Assembly: GCA_964019135.1 (NCBI GenBank) | Contig: OZ025257.1 | Span: 11,001,971-11,065,970, forward strand | Source of the DNA: Arenicola marina | Taxonomy: Eukaryota; Annelida; Polychaeta; Arenicolidae | Direction: 5' to 3' | DNA: 64,000 bases | Shown: positions 61,580 to 64,000 of the stretch, piece by piece | How positions within the stretch are numbered: position 1 is the first letter of the stretch | How the letters are laid out: every line of letters starts with the position of its first letter | Notes under the pieces: generated by a model | Told to the model about the DNA's origin: nothing | What the model saw: only the letters and a program-made list of their open reading frames with translations | The model's database searches: none | Translations under genes and position numbers: made by a program

Positions 61580-62504
61580 TTATGTTATGTAGTCTTCGAC
61601 ATAGTTCCGCACTTTAGGAGGCAGTTTGAGTTGTTTTTTATCCTGGAATGAAATTAAAACAAGCGTGATATATACTGATAACGACTTAACAAGATCCAGA
61701 AGTGCCAAATCTGTAATTTTGTGTAATCTATATGGGATGAAGATGGTAACATTAACATCATTATGTATAGCCATAGTGATACCAGTGTACCATGGTCCTG
61801 CTGAAACATACCATACAAAGTAATCTATCGGATATCGTGTCTCTAAATAAACGCCGTTCTAAGAGCGAACGACACTTGGTTTTATTGAAGTTGCGTATTC
61901 AGCATTGTACCTGTTCAAACTGCGCTTTGTTACCGTATCTTGCCAGGTAGCTATTGAGTTTAGTTGCCACGATTGAGGTGATCAGATCTTTGTCGGACAA
62001 AGCCAGGATTTCCAACAGTTTGCGATGCTGACGCAGGGAATACTTCTGATGGAAGCTAGAATTATAGGAATACCCACAAAACACATTAACCACAACATTT
62101 ACGTACACAACACCACGTACAGTTCAAGTTATTAAAAGCTACATTACGAGATCACGATATCTTATCACGTGATATCACGTTTTTGTAATTTTGCATAACG
62201 TCCTTTTCTAATTATATTTTAGTTTAGATTTAGCCACTTACTTTTCGGCATTGGTGAACCTAGAAGCCTTTTCCACGGCGGTACGGATTGGCTTCACGGT
62301 CTTTGATGTTTCTTCCGCAAGCGTCTTCTCCGCCAGGCGGCGCTGTTCTTGAGAGTGGTAGTAAATGGCTGACCGGTACTGAGGCGATGTAAGCGAAGTG
62401 GCGTCGTGGTATTTCCAGAATGTAGACAATAATTCTTCAAATGTGACGACTGACGGATCGTATTGCAGGTCAACAGTCTCGCTATGGCCGCCCCTATCGC
62501 CCAA
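61580..62504 (-). CDS. MsrA-like peptide methionine sulfoxide reductase, 3' part
   Basis: Three minus-strand exons: about 62242-62504, 61911-62055 and 61580-61642, joined in phase by GT-AG introns and ending in TAA. GGHSETVDLQYDP, then TFEELLSTFWKYHD, PQYRSAIYYHSQEQ and FTNAENFHQKYSLRQH match the C-terminal half of MsrA-family enzymes. The order is E-V/T-V, FEELL..FW..HD, QYRSAI and AE.(Y/F)HQ.Y. MsrA reduces methionine-S-sulfoxide with thioredoxin (family knowledge). The catalytic GCFW(G) segment lies upstream in the gene, which here means beyond the right edge or in exons I could not find between 62.5 and 64 kb. Activity therefore cannot be judged. The C-terminal extension (LLEILALSDKDLITS, LPPKVRNYVEDY) resembles the divergent MsrA-like subfamily more than classical MsrA. 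The upper border of the first listed exon is uncertain. Confidence 0.75.
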
Positions 62505-62884
62505 ATGATAACAATGGTAAACACAATCTATTACCTAGAAAGTTTACTGTAAACAAAATCGAACTTAATTTAACTCCCTTAAGTTTTCAATCCTATACTT
62601 TAGTTTGCATGTATCTTTTCACTTAGTGAACAACTTGCGTTCATCCTAGTAGCGTTAATCAGCGACGCGATCTGTCATATGGCGATCACGATCGATCTCC
62701 CGCTATATATAGATAATACTTTTAAAGTCGGACATGATTCATATTGCAAATTAACGCAGGTGTAGAAACCCACTGTAAGGATATGCGGATGATGAATAAA
62801 AAAAAAATACGTTATCAATGTTTATACCAGCTAATGGAGCTTGGTTCAATACGTTTTTACTGCCTATGCACAGACCTCAGAGGT
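62505..62884. other. Probable intron of the MsrA-like gene
   Basis: No GCFW-type coding segment on the minus strand. A poly-A run lies near 62799-62807. Nothing else recognised. Confidence 0.4.
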
Positions 62885-63045
62885 CACCTCGTGGCCCAGT
62901 AGGTATAGCGTGTTCGGCGAATGTGGAGTATATGCTCTGCTAGGCCAGCCCAAGTCTAGTCGAGTCTAACCTGTGCAGATGTCTATATTGTGCAGCATGA
63001 AGATCGTAAATCTTTAATTTTTCGTAAAGAGTAGTAGGCTATTCG
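62885..63045 (+). mobile_element. SINE family B copy
   Basis: The head GGCCCAGTAGGTATAGCGTG then TTCGGC, a degraded box B (CTAGTCGAGTCTAACCTG) and the body TGCAGATGTCTATATTGTGC then AAGATCGTAAATC and CGTAAAGAGTAGTAGG match the copy at 18861. Confidence 0.7.
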
Positions 63046-63514
63046 CGGAAACATGGCTCCTCTCTAGCTTGGCCATTCCTTTTGTCGCTATATGACCTAT
63101 ACGTATCAAGGTCAAGATCCTACTTAAAAGAACCAACCCAAAATCAAACTAACAGACATCATCAGCGGACCAAGGGACCAGAAGTTGAACACTCACATGT
63201 GCATGTATGTGGGGTCAGGGTCAGTGCCTCCGGTATACCCCACACGCGTGCTCGTTACCCCAGAGACGCAGCCAAATCGCGCCTCTGGGAACCAAAATCA
63301 GCCCATTGAAAATGTAGCTCTCTGCAATTGGATTGGTTTTGTTGACGTCTCCATTTGCTGAAAATAAATACCGTTGTTAAATTTGTATGGGCATGGTAAA
63401 TGCAATCTGTGCGAATGTAGCAGCACTTGCAGGCGGATGTGTCTCATTAATTGCGACTCCCGGGTGCTCGCTGCTCTGTCATCTATTTATTTCCAGTGGC
63501 CGAAGAGGCTGCCT

Positions 63515-63850
63515 TATAAGTGGGAGGGCGGGGGGGGGGGGGGGGGGGGCAAGGGGTATTTCCGTTCCTCGAGAATAGGCTTTTCATTTCATTGTGAACT
63601 GGGAATGAGGAAAAGAATTCTCCGTGAACTGGGAATGAGGTACATGTATTAGCCGACCGTCGTGATCAAGGATTTTCATTAATCGTGAACTGGGAATTTT
63701 AATATTAGATTAATCGGGAAATTGAGAAATTTATATTATCTATCCGCCGTTCCTTGGTATGTGGGGAGTTCTCGGTTTAATTCTTCGTGAACTGGGAATA
63801 AACAACTGGGTTCTTCGTGATCTGGAAACACGATCCCCCCTTCCCCAAAA
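63515..63850 (+). mobile_element. G-tract-ended repeat element, copy 2
   Basis: Begins with GTGGGAGGGC and a run of about 20 G, then GGCAAGGGGTATTTCCGTTC. It contains five to six copies of CGTGAACTGGGAAT or close variants and ends with CGTGATCTGG, AACACGAT and a C run. It aligns throughout with 11650-12015 on the opposite strand (shared TTAGCCGACCG and GTGATCAAGGATTTTC). Both copies are diverged and neither encodes a protein that I recognise. Confidence 0.7.
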
Positions 63851-64000
63851 AATCTATGGACGCAAATTCCTGGGCATATATTGCCAGACTGCGCCAAAGC
63901 TAACTCGGGCTATACAAAATGGATTTTATCATATGTTACAAGGCAAAAAATGCAGCGATGTCCTAATTTTGATGACATGCTTTCCCACATAAGATGCACC

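Overview
This window is nuclear DNA from an animal. The genes are split into many short exons with GT-AG introns, and each has a clear metazoan orthologue. Introns and spacers are packed with minisatellites, tRNA-derived SINEs and small inverted-repeat DNA transposons. There are no bacterial operons, no ribosome binding sites and no CRISPR array. The gene set does not fix the phylum. A non-vertebrate bilaterian, probably marine, fits best. Minisatellites that span exon-intron borders make amphioxus a candidate; I recall such arrays being described there, but that is memory and not something the sequence shows.

Layout. (1) 1-13.7 kb is gene-poor: a LINE fragment, GC-rich low-complexity DNA, a 14-bp minisatellite, a SINE with clear target-site duplications, a 2.6-kb array of a 23-bp unit, and one copy of a G-tract-ended element. 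(2) 13.7-27.5 kb, plus strand: a complete METTL3 gene (15 coding exons, 600 codons) encoding the catalytic subunit of the m6A RNA methyltransferase. (3) 27.5-30.6 kb, minus strand: a complete four-exon C22orf39/PANTS-like gene for a small twin-CX9C protein, tail to tail with METTL3. (4) 32.3-46.2 kb, plus strand: a complete VPS4 gene (13 coding exons, 436 codons), the ESCRT-III disassembly ATPase. A 3-kb array of another 23-bp unit follows it. (5) 51.5-52.0 kb: an integrase-core fossil. (6) 54.0-60.7 kb, plus strand: a tandem, diverged VPS4 paralogue. Its ATPase exons are all open and keep the parental intron positions, but its MIT exons have decayed. (7) 61.6-62.5 kb, minus strand: the 3' half of an MsrA-like gene that runs off the right edge.

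The most unusual signal is a pattern shared by two unrelated genes. Three large tandem arrays (41-bp and 46-bp units in METTL3, 53-bp units in VPS4) each start in the last bases of an exon and run into the intron. Every unit therefore repeats the exon end plus its 5' splice site, giving about 35, 90 and 10 tandem candidate donors. No 3' splice site is treated this way, and the matching junction in the VPS4 paralogue is clean. The second notable signal is the MIT-less VPS4 paralogue beside VPS4: a predicted 328-residue AAA protein that keeps its Walker motifs and arginine fingers but has an altered pore loop 1.
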